Shown here piece by piece: positions 1 to 4,959 of a stretch of 5,836 bases of DNA. Numbering within the stretch: position 1 is the stretch's first letter; every line of letters begins with the position of its first letter. The stretch spans positions 1-5,836 of the forward strand of contig WTJL01000058.1 of the NCBI GenBank assembly GCA_011524845.1, in the 5' to 3' direction. A program made the position numbers and the translations under genes. The notes under the pieces are model-generated. The model saw only the letters and a program-made list of their open reading frames with translations. It searched no databases and had not been told where the DNA came from. The DNA comes from Flavobacteriales bacterium. GTDB lineage: Bacteria > Bacteroidota > Bacteroidia > Flavobacteriales_D > Sanyastnellaceae.

Positions 1-47
1 GCACAGCCGCCTGAAGACTGCGCGTCTACCAATTTCGCCACCCGGGT
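1..47 (-). tRNA. tRNA-Leu(CAG), 5' half only (3' part lies beyond the left edge)
   Basis: Read on the minus strand, the segment starts ACCCGGG (acceptor strand), then TG and a D-arm containing GGCGAAATTGGTAGACGC. The anticodon stem CAGTC/GGCTG closes the loop TTCAGGC, giving anticodon CAG (leucine, CUG codons). The D-arm is typical of class II tRNA-Leu and matches the complete tRNA-Leu at 4211-4295. The variable arm, T-arm and 3' acceptor strand are missing because the window ends. The first base would be A rather than the usual G, and its partner base is outside the window. A TAnnTTTG box sits 11 bases upstream. Confidence 0.93.
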
Positions 48-57
48 AAGTGGGCCG

Positions 58-65
58 CAAAGGTA
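58..65 (-). promoter_or_regulatory. Candidate -7 box (TACCTTTG) for tRNA-Leu(CAG)
   Basis: The minus strand reads TACCTTTG, an exact match to the Bacteroidota -7 consensus TAnnTTTG, placed so that transcription would begin just before the tRNA. No TTTG/TTG -33 element is seen at the usual 17-20 base spacing; the nearest TTTG is only 13 bases upstream. Position relative to the tRNA is the main support. Confidence 0.5.
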
Positions 66-106
66 GAGAAACTCTTGGCAAATCTCATCCCTCTGTGGCC
101 AGGTGA

Positions 107-129
107 AAGGTGCGTTGAACGCAGGCCTT
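107..129 (-). terminator. Possible weak terminator hairpin after the persulfide dioxygenase gene
   Basis: About 19 bases past the stop codon, the minus strand can form TGCGT-TCA-ACGCA, extended by AAGG/CCTT across a two-base bulge, followed by TTTCACC. The U-tract is short, so this could be an ordinary hairpin. It separates the dioxygenase gene from the tRNA-Leu promoter. Confidence 0.35.
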
Positions 130-147
130 GGTCAGTCGGTCAGACCG

Positions 148-1557
148 TCACAAGGTGCTGGGGCACACATACTCCGTGCACGGTGCATCTGTCGCCCGAA
201 TCGCGTTGAATCCTCCCAACACGTCAATGGCGTTGTGGTAGCCACGCGCCTTCAGCATCGAGTGGGCAATCAGACTGCGGTATCCGCCTGCACAGTGCAA
301 GTAGAAGGGCTCGTCCTTGGGAATGAGGTGCATGTTGTTGGCGAGGTATTCCAGGGAGGCGTGAATGGCGTTTTCCACGTGCTCCGATTGGTACTCACCG
401 TCCTTTCGAACGTCCACCACCTTGGCTTCGGGTGTGGCATTCAGAACGCTCGCAAAGGCCTCTGCGTCGACGGTCTGGATGTCGTCGGTGTCTTTGCCAG
501 CTTTCACCCATGCGTCAAGACCGCCTTCGAGGTACCCGAGGACGTTGTCAAAGCCCACGCGCGAGAGGCGGGTGATGGCTTCTTCGATTTGGTCGTCGTT
601 CGCCACCAGCAAAATGGGTTGCTTCACGTCGACAATCATCGCCCCCACCCACGGTGCAAATCCACCGGCAAGGCCGATGAAGGTGGAGCGAGGGATGTGA
701 CATTCCACAAATTCTGCCGTGGATCGAATGTCGAGCATGACGGCTTCCGTTTCATTGGCTGCTGCCTCAAAGGCCTCGGGAGACAACGCTTGGGTGCCTC
801 GTTCCATCACGCGGTCGATGCTGTCGTACCCGCGCTTGTTCAAGGCCACGTTCATGGGGAAATAGCCAGGAGGGGGGAGCAATCCGTCGGTCACTTCTTT
901 GACGAATTCTTCCTTCGTCATGTCCGCGCGAAGGGCGTAGTTGTTCGCCTTTTGGTCGCCCAACGTGCCCACCGTTTCCTTGCTCATGTTTTTGCCACAC
1001 GCCGATCCTGCGCCGTGTCCGGGATAGACAATGGTGTCGTCGGGCAGCGTCATCAACTTGTTGCGCAGGCTGTCGTACAAGTGGCCCGCGAGGTCTTCGA
1101 TGGTGAGCTCGCTTTTTTGGGCCAAATCGGGCCGCCCCACGTCGCCCAAAAACAAGGTGTCTCCGGTGAACATGGCGTGGGGGTGGCCGTCTTCGTTGCG
1201 CAGGAGGTAGGTCGTGCTTTCCATGGTGTGGCCAGGGGTGTGCAACACCTCAATCTCGACATCTCCAAGCGTCAAGCGCTCGCCATCCGTGGCCATGTGC
1301 GTGTCGAAATCGGGCGCGGCATTGGGCCCAAAGACAATGGGCGCTCCAGTCTTTTCAGAGAGGGTCAGGTGGCCCGACACAAAGTCTGCGTGGAAGTGCG
1401 TCTCCAGCACGTACTTGATGGTGGCGCCTCGTTCGTTGGCCAAATCGATGTACGGTTGCACTTCGCGCAACGGATCGACAATGGCCGCTTCTCCGTTGCT
1501 TTCAATGTAGTACGCGCCTTGGGCAAGGCATCCGGTGTAAATCTGTTTGACTTCCAT
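148..1557 (-). CDS. CstB-like persulfide dioxygenase: MBL fold plus pseudo-rhodanese plus rhodanese
   Basis: This 469-residue cytoplasmic protein probably oxidises glutathione or other low-molecular-weight persulfides to sulfite, with sulfur transfer by a C-terminal rhodanese. The MBL domain (about 1-240) has THFHADF (H54, H56, D58), HTPGHT (H106, H110), TGDTLF (D133) and PGHGAGSACG (H181, C187). By analogy to ETHE1-type enzymes, H54/H110/D133 would be the mononuclear iron ligands. A first rhodanese-like domain (about 258-357) reads VANDDQ where the active-site loop should be, so it lacks the catalytic Cys. The second (about 362-465) keeps it in HCAGGYRS (C422, R427). This order and length match CstB-type fusions and are longer than a single-domain ETHE1. 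The ATG at 1557 begins the conserved MBL strand; no clear Shine-Dalgarno is seen, which is normal for Bacteroidota. It follows the SulP gene by 105 bases and has its own likely promoter at 1589-1618. The exact substrate is inferred. Confidence 0.95.
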   Translation of the reverse strand: MEVKQIYTGCLAQGAYYIESNGEAAIVDPLREVQPYIDLANERGATIKYVLETHFHADFVSGHLTLSEKTGAPIVFGPNAAPDFDTHMATDGERLTLGDVEIEVLHTPGHTMESTTYLLRNEDGHPHAMFTGDTLFLGDVGRPDLAQKSELTIEDLAGHLYDSLRNKLMTLPDDTIVYPGHGAGSACGKNMSKETVGTLGDQKANNYALRADMTKEEFVKEVTDGLLPPPGYFPMNVALNKRGYDSIDRVMERGTQALSPEAFEAAANETEAVMLDIRSTAEFVECHIPRSTFIGLAGGFAPWVGAMIVDVKQPILLVANDDQIEEAITRLSRVGFDNVLGYLEGGLDAWVKAGKDTDDIQTVDAEAFASVLNATPEAKVVDVRKDGEYQSEHVENAIHASLEYLANNMHLIPKDEPFYLHCAGGYRSLIAHSMLKARGYHNAIDVLGGFNAIRATDAPCTEYVCPSTL

Positions 1558-1588
1558 GGGTGGGATGTGTCGTTCGTGTCGTTGAGGT

Positions 1589-1618
1589 CAAAAATACCGC
1601 CGCGCAAAGGTGGTGAAA
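1589..1618 (-). promoter_or_regulatory. Candidate promoter of the persulfide dioxygenase gene
   Basis: The minus strand has TATTTTTG (1589-1596), an exact TAnnTTTG -7 box. Eighteen bases further upstream is TTTC (1615-1618), an imperfect -33 TTTG. This would give a leader of about 25 bases before the ATG at 1557. Two GTGTGAC heptamers lie just upstream, at 1629-1635 and 1651-1657. Confidence 0.55.
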
Positions 1619-1621
1619 GAT

Positions 1622-1653
1622 GACTTGGGTCACACAGCCACGTGCGCCAAGTC
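1622..1653 (-). terminator. Hairpin after the SulP gene, probable terminator
   Basis: Starting 9 bases past the SulP stop, the minus strand folds as GACTTGG / CCAAGTC (7 bp). An inner stem CGCAC/GTGTG lies around a GTGGCT loop, with a two-base bulge. It is followed by ATCTTTC rather than a strong U-tract, so termination may be partial. Part of the stem overlaps the GTGTGAC repeats, so the palindrome could also be a protein-binding site. Confidence 0.45.
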
Positions 1654-1657
1654 ACAC
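1629..1657 (-). promoter_or_regulatory. Two GTGTGAC direct repeats upstream of the dioxygenase promoter, candidate operator
   Basis: On the minus strand GTGTGAC occurs at 1651-1657 and again at 1629-1635, 22 bases apart start to start, or about two helical turns. TGTGA is the half-site of classical CRP operators, and a Crp/Fnr gene lies in the same cluster. The proximal copy would be centred about 50 bases upstream of the predicted start of transcription. The binding partner is inferred. Confidence 0.35.
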
Positions 1658-1662
1658 CACCG

Positions 1663-3372
1663 TCATCGGTGCTGTTGGGCCATGTCTTGCAAGTTCTGCG
1701 GCACTGAACCTGGCGTTTGGAATTCTTTCAGCGCATGGTCCACGCTGAGCTGGAAACACACGTCGCCGCTGTCGAGCAATCCGTCAGAGGCCAATGCATC
1801 TCTGACAGGTCCGATGGCCCCAGCAAGGCAAAGTTGGAGTCCGTGTGATTGCCATTCGTCCACCAAAACGCGCAACGTCGCTCGGGCCGAAACGTCCACG
1901 TAGGAGATGGTGTCTGCTTGAAGCACCAGCAATTTCAGCGCGTCGCCTTTCTTGGCCACCAGGCGTGTCATGGTGCTTCTGAAATGGGCTTGGTTCGCGA
2001 AGTTGAGGGCCCCGTCGTAGCGAACGACGAGGACGTCGTCAAGGACATCAGCCTCTGGGAAGCGGTCCACGTTTCGGAACACACCTTCCACATTGCCCAG
2101 CACCGCAACATGGGGGTGCATCATGCGTTGGACCGCCATGGCCAATCCGAGCAGCATGCCCACCCCAATTCCAAGAGGCAGGCTCACAAACCACGTGGTC
2201 AACATGGTCACGGCCCAAATGGCGAATTCCAGCTTGTCCTGACGCCACAACAGGGCAGGGAAGCGAGCGTCCACCAAGCCCGATACGGCCACCATGACCA
2301 CTGCAGCGAGGACGGCGTTGGGCAAATGGTAAAAAAGGGGAGTCAAGGCCACCAAAGTCAAGGCCACCACGGCCGCCGCGATCCAGGCCGTCACAGGCGT
2401 TTGTCCGCCCGATTGTTCGGTGACAGCGGTTCTCGAGAATCCTCCGGTGGTAGGGTAGCTCTGGAACAACGCGCCGAGCAGGTTGGACACGCCAAGGGCA
2501 CGCAACTCTTGGTTGGGGTCCACGCGGTACCCGTGTCGTTCTTCAACCGCTTTTGCCACACTGATGGCTTCCATGAAGGCGACGAGGGACAGGGTCAACG
2601 CAATGGGAAGCAAGGTGGCCACCTCGGACCACGTCCATGCCGGCAGGTTGAAGTGTGGTAGGCCCTCCGGGATGTTCCCCACCACACGGATCCCAGTGGA
2701 CTCCAAGTTCCATCCCCACGAGGCGAGGATGCTGAGGCCAACCACGCACAGAGATGCGGGAATGCGGGGAGCCCATCGTTTCAAAGCAAACAACACCGCC
2801 ACTGCAACCAGCCCCAAGGCTGTGGTGGGAAGGTGAATCGAAGAGGCCGTCTCCGCCATGCTGGAAAGCAACGTGTGAAGCTGGTTGCTCCGCACACTGT
2901 CCACCCCTGTCAAATGAGACCATTGGTTCAGTCCAATGACGACGGCAGCTGCGCTGGTGAACCCGCTGATGACCGGTCGGGACAAGAAATGAACGAGAAA
3001 CCCAAGCCGCAGCAGCCCCATCCCGAGTTGCATGGCGCCCATCATGGCTGCCAGCAACAAGGCCAACGCCACGTAGTTGTCCGACCCCACAGCGGCCATG
3101 CCTGTCAGCCCTGCCGCCACGAGAAGGCTGTCCATGGCGACAGGACCCACCGCCAGGTGACGCGACGTCCCAAGAAACCCGTAGACCACTTGAGGGACAA
3201 GCGCAGCGTAGAGGCCATACACCACTGGGAGTCCGGCAATCAAAGCGTACGCCATGCCTTGCGGGATGAGCATGATGCCCACCGTCAGTCCTGCAGCCCA
3301 ATCGCCACGCCATTGGTCGCGCGAATAGGTGGGGAGCCACTGAAGGGCAGGAAGGAGGGAGTGAAGGCGCAC
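1663..3372 (-). CDS. SulP-family (SLC26-like) anion transporter with C-terminal STAS domain
   Basis: This 569-residue inner-membrane transporter probably moves sulfate or a related oxyanion; bicarbonate cannot be excluded from sequence alone. Family signatures are TVGIMLIPQGMAYALIAGLP (30-49), VYGLYAALVPQVVYG then GTSR (51-71), GPVAMDSLL (76-84), FMEAISVAKA (266-275) and YPTTGGFSRTAV (306-317). Hydrophobic segments fill residues 28 to about 415. The cytoplasmic STAS domain runs from about 443 to 552 (VVRYDGALNFAN; LLVLQADTISYVDVSARATL), and the length is ordinary for the family. The start is GTG at 3372. The next Met is residue 34, inside the conserved first membrane region, and the short SLLPALQWLP leader fits homologues, so GTG is preferred. 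The gene lies 71 bases downstream of the Crp/Fnr gene on the same strand, with a TAnnTTTG box in the gap. With the persulfide dioxygenase next door, handling the sulfur oxyanions it makes or assimilates is the likely job (inference). Confidence 0.95.
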   Translation of the reverse strand: MRLHSLLPALQWLPTYSRDQWRGDWAAGLTVGIMLIPQGMAYALIAGLPVVYGLYAALVPQVVYGFLGTSRHLAVGPVAMDSLLVAAGLTGMAAVGSDNYVALALLLAAMMGAMQLGMGLLRLGFLVHFLSRPVISGFTSAAAVVIGLNQWSHLTGVDSVRSNQLHTLLSSMAETASSIHLPTTALGLVAVAVLFALKRWAPRIPASLCVVGLSILASWGWNLESTGIRVVGNIPEGLPHFNLPAWTWSEVATLLPIALTLSLVAFMEAISVAKAVEERHGYRVDPNQELRALGVSNLLGALFQSYPTTGGFSRTAVTEQSGGQTPVTAWIAAAVVALTLVALTPLFYHLPNAVLAAVVMVAVSGLVDARFPALLWRQDKLEFAIWAVTMLTTWFVSLPLGIGVGMLLGLAMAVQRMMHPHVAVLGNVEGVFRNVDRFPEADVLDDVLVVRYDGALNFANQAHFRSTMTRLVAKKGDALKLLVLQADTISYVDVSARATLRVLVDEWQSHGLQLCLAGAIGPVRDALASDGLLDSGDVCFQLSVDHALKEFQTPGSVPQNLQDMAQQHR

Positions 3373-3392
3373 GGAGATGGACTGGTGTGCCC

Positions 3393-3400
3393 CAAAGGTA
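3393..3400 (-). promoter_or_regulatory. Candidate -7 box (TACCTTTG) of the SulP gene
   Basis: This is an exact TAnnTTTG match on the minus strand, 20 bases before the GTG start. No TTTG is found at the usual -33 distance. A factor bound to the GTCACAC heptamer at 3421-3427, close to where -33 contacts would be, could compensate (inference). Confidence 0.45.
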
Positions 3401-3420
3401 CGCGGGGTGCAAAGGCATGC

Positions 3421-3427
3421 GTGTGAC
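3421..3427 (-). promoter_or_regulatory. GTCACAC/GTGTGAC heptamer upstream of the SulP promoter, candidate operator half-site
   Basis: This is the same heptamer as the two copies upstream of the dioxygenase gene, here in the opposite orientation relative to its gene. It is centred roughly 38 bases upstream of the predicted transcription start, a typical activator position for Crp/Fnr proteins. Only one half is clear; no good matching inverted half is seen. Confidence 0.3.
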
Positions 3428-3443
3428 CGGGGTTGCCCAGTCC

Positions 3444-4100
3444 TCAGTACTGCTTCATTTCCACCGCATTCCGGTGCAGGGTGAGCAGGCCTTCGCGCTC
3501 GAGGTTTTTCAACAGCCGAGACACCACGACCCTCGAGGTGTGCAGGTCGTTGGCGATTTCTTGGTGGGTGGTGTGAAGCGTCAAATCGCCTTGGACCTTC
3601 ACCTTGTCGGAGAGGTACCGGCGAAGGCGTGTGGGAAGGTCCATGAAGGCCAGCGCGTCAATGGCTTCAAGCATTTCTTCCAGCCTCGACTGGTAGCTTG
3701 CAAGGACAAACGCCGACCACGATCGGTACGTTTTCATCCATTCTTGCCCCACGCCAACAGGCACCATGATCAACGACGTGTCGCGTTCCGTCACAGCGCG
3801 GATGCTGCTTTTGGAGGCCCCCATGTACGTCCCCATGGACAGCGCGCAGCTGTCTCCCGACTCCAGGAAATACAACAGGATTTCATCTCCGTTTTTGTCG
3901 AGTCTCATGATTTTGATGGCCCCTTCGAGGAGCAAGGGGATGGCGTCCATGTCTTGTCCAACATCCATGAGCATGGTGCCCTCAGGAACCTTCATGTGGT
4001 GGCCATGTTCTGTGATTTCGGCGAGCAAGGCGTCGTCGAAGATTCCGGAGAAACGGGTCACGGCATCTTGATGCCAGGAGGTGGAAGAAGGCGATGTCAT
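3444..4100 (-). CDS. Crp/Fnr-family transcriptional regulator
   Basis: This 218-residue DNA-binding regulator is of usual length. The N-terminal cyclic-nucleotide-binding-type beta roll covers about residues 18-125 (MKVPEGTMLMDVGQDMDAIPL at 36-56; LEGAIKIMRLDKNGDEILLYFLESGDSCALS at 58-88). A dimerisation helix covers about 125-157. The winged helix-turn-helix lies at about 173-210, with THQEIANDLHTSRVVVSR (178-195) as the recognition region. There is no Fnr-type N-terminal Cys cluster. The only cysteine is C85, in the ESGDSCALS loop after the beta roll, which makes a thiol or persulfide switch conceivable but unproven. The canonical cAMP-contact Arg-Ser pair is not evident, so cAMP binding is doubtful. 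The start is ATG at 4100 without a clear Shine-Dalgarno. It is first in the minus-strand set regulator-SulP-dioxygenase and probably controls it. No TAnnTTTG box was found upstream, although the tRNA terminator at 4176-4208 implies that it needs its own promoter. Confidence 0.94.
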   Translation of the reverse strand: MTSPSSTSWHQDAVTRFSGIFDDALLAEITEHGHHMKVPEGTMLMDVGQDMDAIPLLLEGAIKIMRLDKNGDEILLYFLESGDSCALSMGTYMGASKSSIRAVTERDTSLIMVPVGVGQEWMKTYRSWSAFVLASYQSRLEEMLEAIDALAFMDLPTRLRRYLSDKVKVQGDLTLHTTHQEIANDLHTSRVVVSRLLKNLEREGLLTLHRNAVEMKQY

Positions 4101-4175
4101 GTCCGGTATTTTGCACGAATAAGATGGGACGAATTCTTTGTGGAACCAACCCCGAGGTCAGAAAGTTTCGACATC

Positions 4176-4208
4176 AAAAAAGCGAGTGCTCGCAAGCGAC
4201 TCGCTTTT
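4176..4208 (-). terminator. Intrinsic terminator of the tRNA-Lys/tRNA-Leu unit
   Basis: Two bases past the tRNA-Leu 3' end, the minus strand folds AAAAGCGAGT / ACTCGCTTTT (10 bp, 11-base loop) and then runs into a six-T tract. This is a classical Rho-independent terminator in the direction of the tRNAs. The plus strand also ends the hairpin with TTTT, so it may act in both directions. It isolates the regulator gene downstream from tRNA transcription. Confidence 0.88.
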
Positions 4209-4210
4209 CG

Positions 4211-4295
4211 TGCCCAGGGTGGGACTCGAACCCACACGCCCTAAACGGACACATGGCCCTCAACCATGCCTGTCTACCAATTTCAGCACCTGGGC
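4211..4295 (-). tRNA. tRNA-Leu(GAG)
   Basis: This is a complete 85-base class II tRNA. The acceptor GCCCAGG pairs perfectly with CCTGGGC, followed by discriminator A. The D-arm is CTG/CAG around AAATTGGTAGA, and the anticodon stem CATGG/CCATG surrounds TTGAGGG, giving anticodon GAG (CUC/CUU codons). A long variable arm has a short GTCC/GGGC stem, and the T-arm is GTGGG-TTCGAGT-CCCAC. CCA is not encoded (CGAAAA follows), so it must be added by the nucleotidyltransferase. It lies 24 bases after tRNA-Lys in the same transcript. Confidence 0.97.
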
Positions 4296-4319
4296 GGTGC
4301 AAGGCTTGATGCGCCTTTG

Positions 4320-4393
4320 TGACCCGGCTGGGACTCGAACCCAGGACCCTCTCATTAAAAGTGAGATGCTCTAACCAGCTGAGCTACCAGGTC
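4320..4393 (-). tRNA. tRNA-Lys(UUU)
   Basis: This is a complete 74-base tRNA. The acceptor GACCTGG pairs with CCGGGTC (one G-T pair), with discriminator A. The D-arm is GCTCAGCTGGTTAGAGC, the anticodon stem TCTCA/TGAGA surrounds CTTTTAA, giving anticodon TTT, and the T-arm is CTGGG-TTCGAGT-CCCAG. No CCA is encoded. It is the first gene of the tRNA unit, preceded by a strong promoter match at 4416-4445. Confidence 0.97.
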
Positions 4394-4415
4394 GTTCTCC
4401 TTCGTTAAGGGGGGG

Positions 4416-4445
4416 CAAAGATAGACAGATTTTTTCTCAGACAAA
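4416..4445 (-). promoter_or_regulatory. Promoter of the tRNA-Lys/tRNA-Leu unit
   Basis: On the minus strand TTTG (4442-4445) is separated by 18 bases from TATCTTTG (4416-4423), an exact match to the Bacteroidota two-part consensus TTTG...TAnnTTTG. The spacer is A-rich. The predicted start lies about 15 bases before tRNA-Lys. This is the best promoter in the window and the main support for the phylum assignment. Confidence 0.75.
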
Positions 4446-4542
4446 CTTTTGTCGCAGAGAAGTGCAACCCTTCATTGTGTGGCAGCGCTTAACTTGCAAT
4501 CGGTTTGTCGCAAGACGAGCCACAACCTCAAGAAGAACAAGG

Positions 4543-4959
4543 ATGAAAAATGCTTGGATGAAAGGGGCGTTGGCCCTCGGAGCACTCGCCTGCAGCGCAG
4601 GGGCCAGTTGGTCTCAAAGCGCCAGCGAGCTGCCAGGAATGGACGCCGTCATGGCGGTGCGTCAATTGTCCCACAGCGACGTCAACGCCAACTGGCTTCA
4701 GTACGCGGCGGACGCCACACTCGCGAGCCAAGGTTGGACTGAGTCCAACACCCTCAAGGAAGGACTTCTTCTGAATGAAACGGTGGTGCTGCCAGGGGTC
4801 GATGTCGCCTCTGAAATTTTGGCCTTGGGTCTTCAGCCACAGCCACAGCCCGTGGCCTACAAAACGGCCCACGCCACGTACGTCATTTTGGCCGCTCAAG
4901 GCATAATGGACAAGTGGACCGGTCGCTACATCGTCAACGCCCAAGCCCGATTGAAATGA
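4543..4959 (+). CDS. Small secreted protein of unknown function
   Basis: I do not recognise a family. The 138-residue product begins with a signal peptide: basic MKNAWMK, hydrophobic core GALALGALACSAG, and probable cleavage in the ASWSQSA region (about residues 21-27). C17 is not in a convincing lipobox, so a lipoprotein is less likely. The mature part of about 112 residues has no Cys. It carries a short QPQPQP run (98-103, encoded by a near-perfect CAGCCA repeat at 4834-4850) and a hydrophobic YVILAAQGI stretch (113-121) that is too short for a membrane anchor. An in-frame ATG exists at 4462, but it would add 27 basic residues before the signal peptide. The ATG at 4543, just after AAGG, is therefore preferred. 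The stop overlaps the next gene's ATG by four bases (ATGA), so the two are probably co-expressed and translationally coupled. No convincing promoter was found in the 149 bases upstream. Function may relate to the neighbouring surface protein. Confidence 0.82.
   Translation: MKNAWMKGALALGALACSAGASWSQSASELPGMDAVMAVRQLSHSDVNANWLQYAADATLASQGWTESNTLKEGLLLNETVVLPGVDVASEILALGLQPQPQPVAYKTAHATYVILAAQGIMDKWTGRYIVNAQARLK

Larger units (their letters stand above)
3379..3443 (-). repeat. Inverted repeat spanning the crp-sulP spacer
   Basis: GGACTGG (3379-3385) and CCAGTCC (3437-3443) are perfect 7-base inverted copies. Inside them CCCC (3390-3393) can pair with GGGG (3429-3432). The arms begin right at the regulator's stop codon and end 6 bases before the transporter's GTG, so a transcript reading through could fold almost the whole spacer. 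The central part contains the TACCTTTG box and the GCATGC palindrome. No U-tract follows, so it is not a standard terminator. Confidence 0.5.

Noticed and set aside
103..1623. A 506-codon open frame on the plus strand, longer than the gene it lies opposite
   Set aside because: It is antisense to the persulfide dioxygenase, whose domains and motifs are unmistakable. The predicted product is His/Val/Gly-rich without recognisable domains, as expected for a mirror frame in GC-rich DNA.
1849..2661. A 270-codon plus-strand open frame inside the transporter gene
   Set aside because: It is opposite the conserved SulP sequence. The composition is His/Gln/Gly-rich and no domain is recognisable.
3387..4244. 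A 285-codon plus-strand open frame across the regulator
   Set aside because: It is antisense to the Crp/Fnr gene and reads on through the terminator into the tRNA-Leu, which a real gene would not do. The product has no recognisable features.
4490..4497. TAACTTGC as a -7 box for the plus-strand secreted protein genes
   Set aside because: It differs from TAnnTTTG at two key positions and has no -33 TTTG at a suitable distance.
4834..4850. CAGCCA repeats as a functional repeat element
   Set aside because: They are under three copies of six bases, in frame, encoding only QPQPQP; this is ordinary local slippage.
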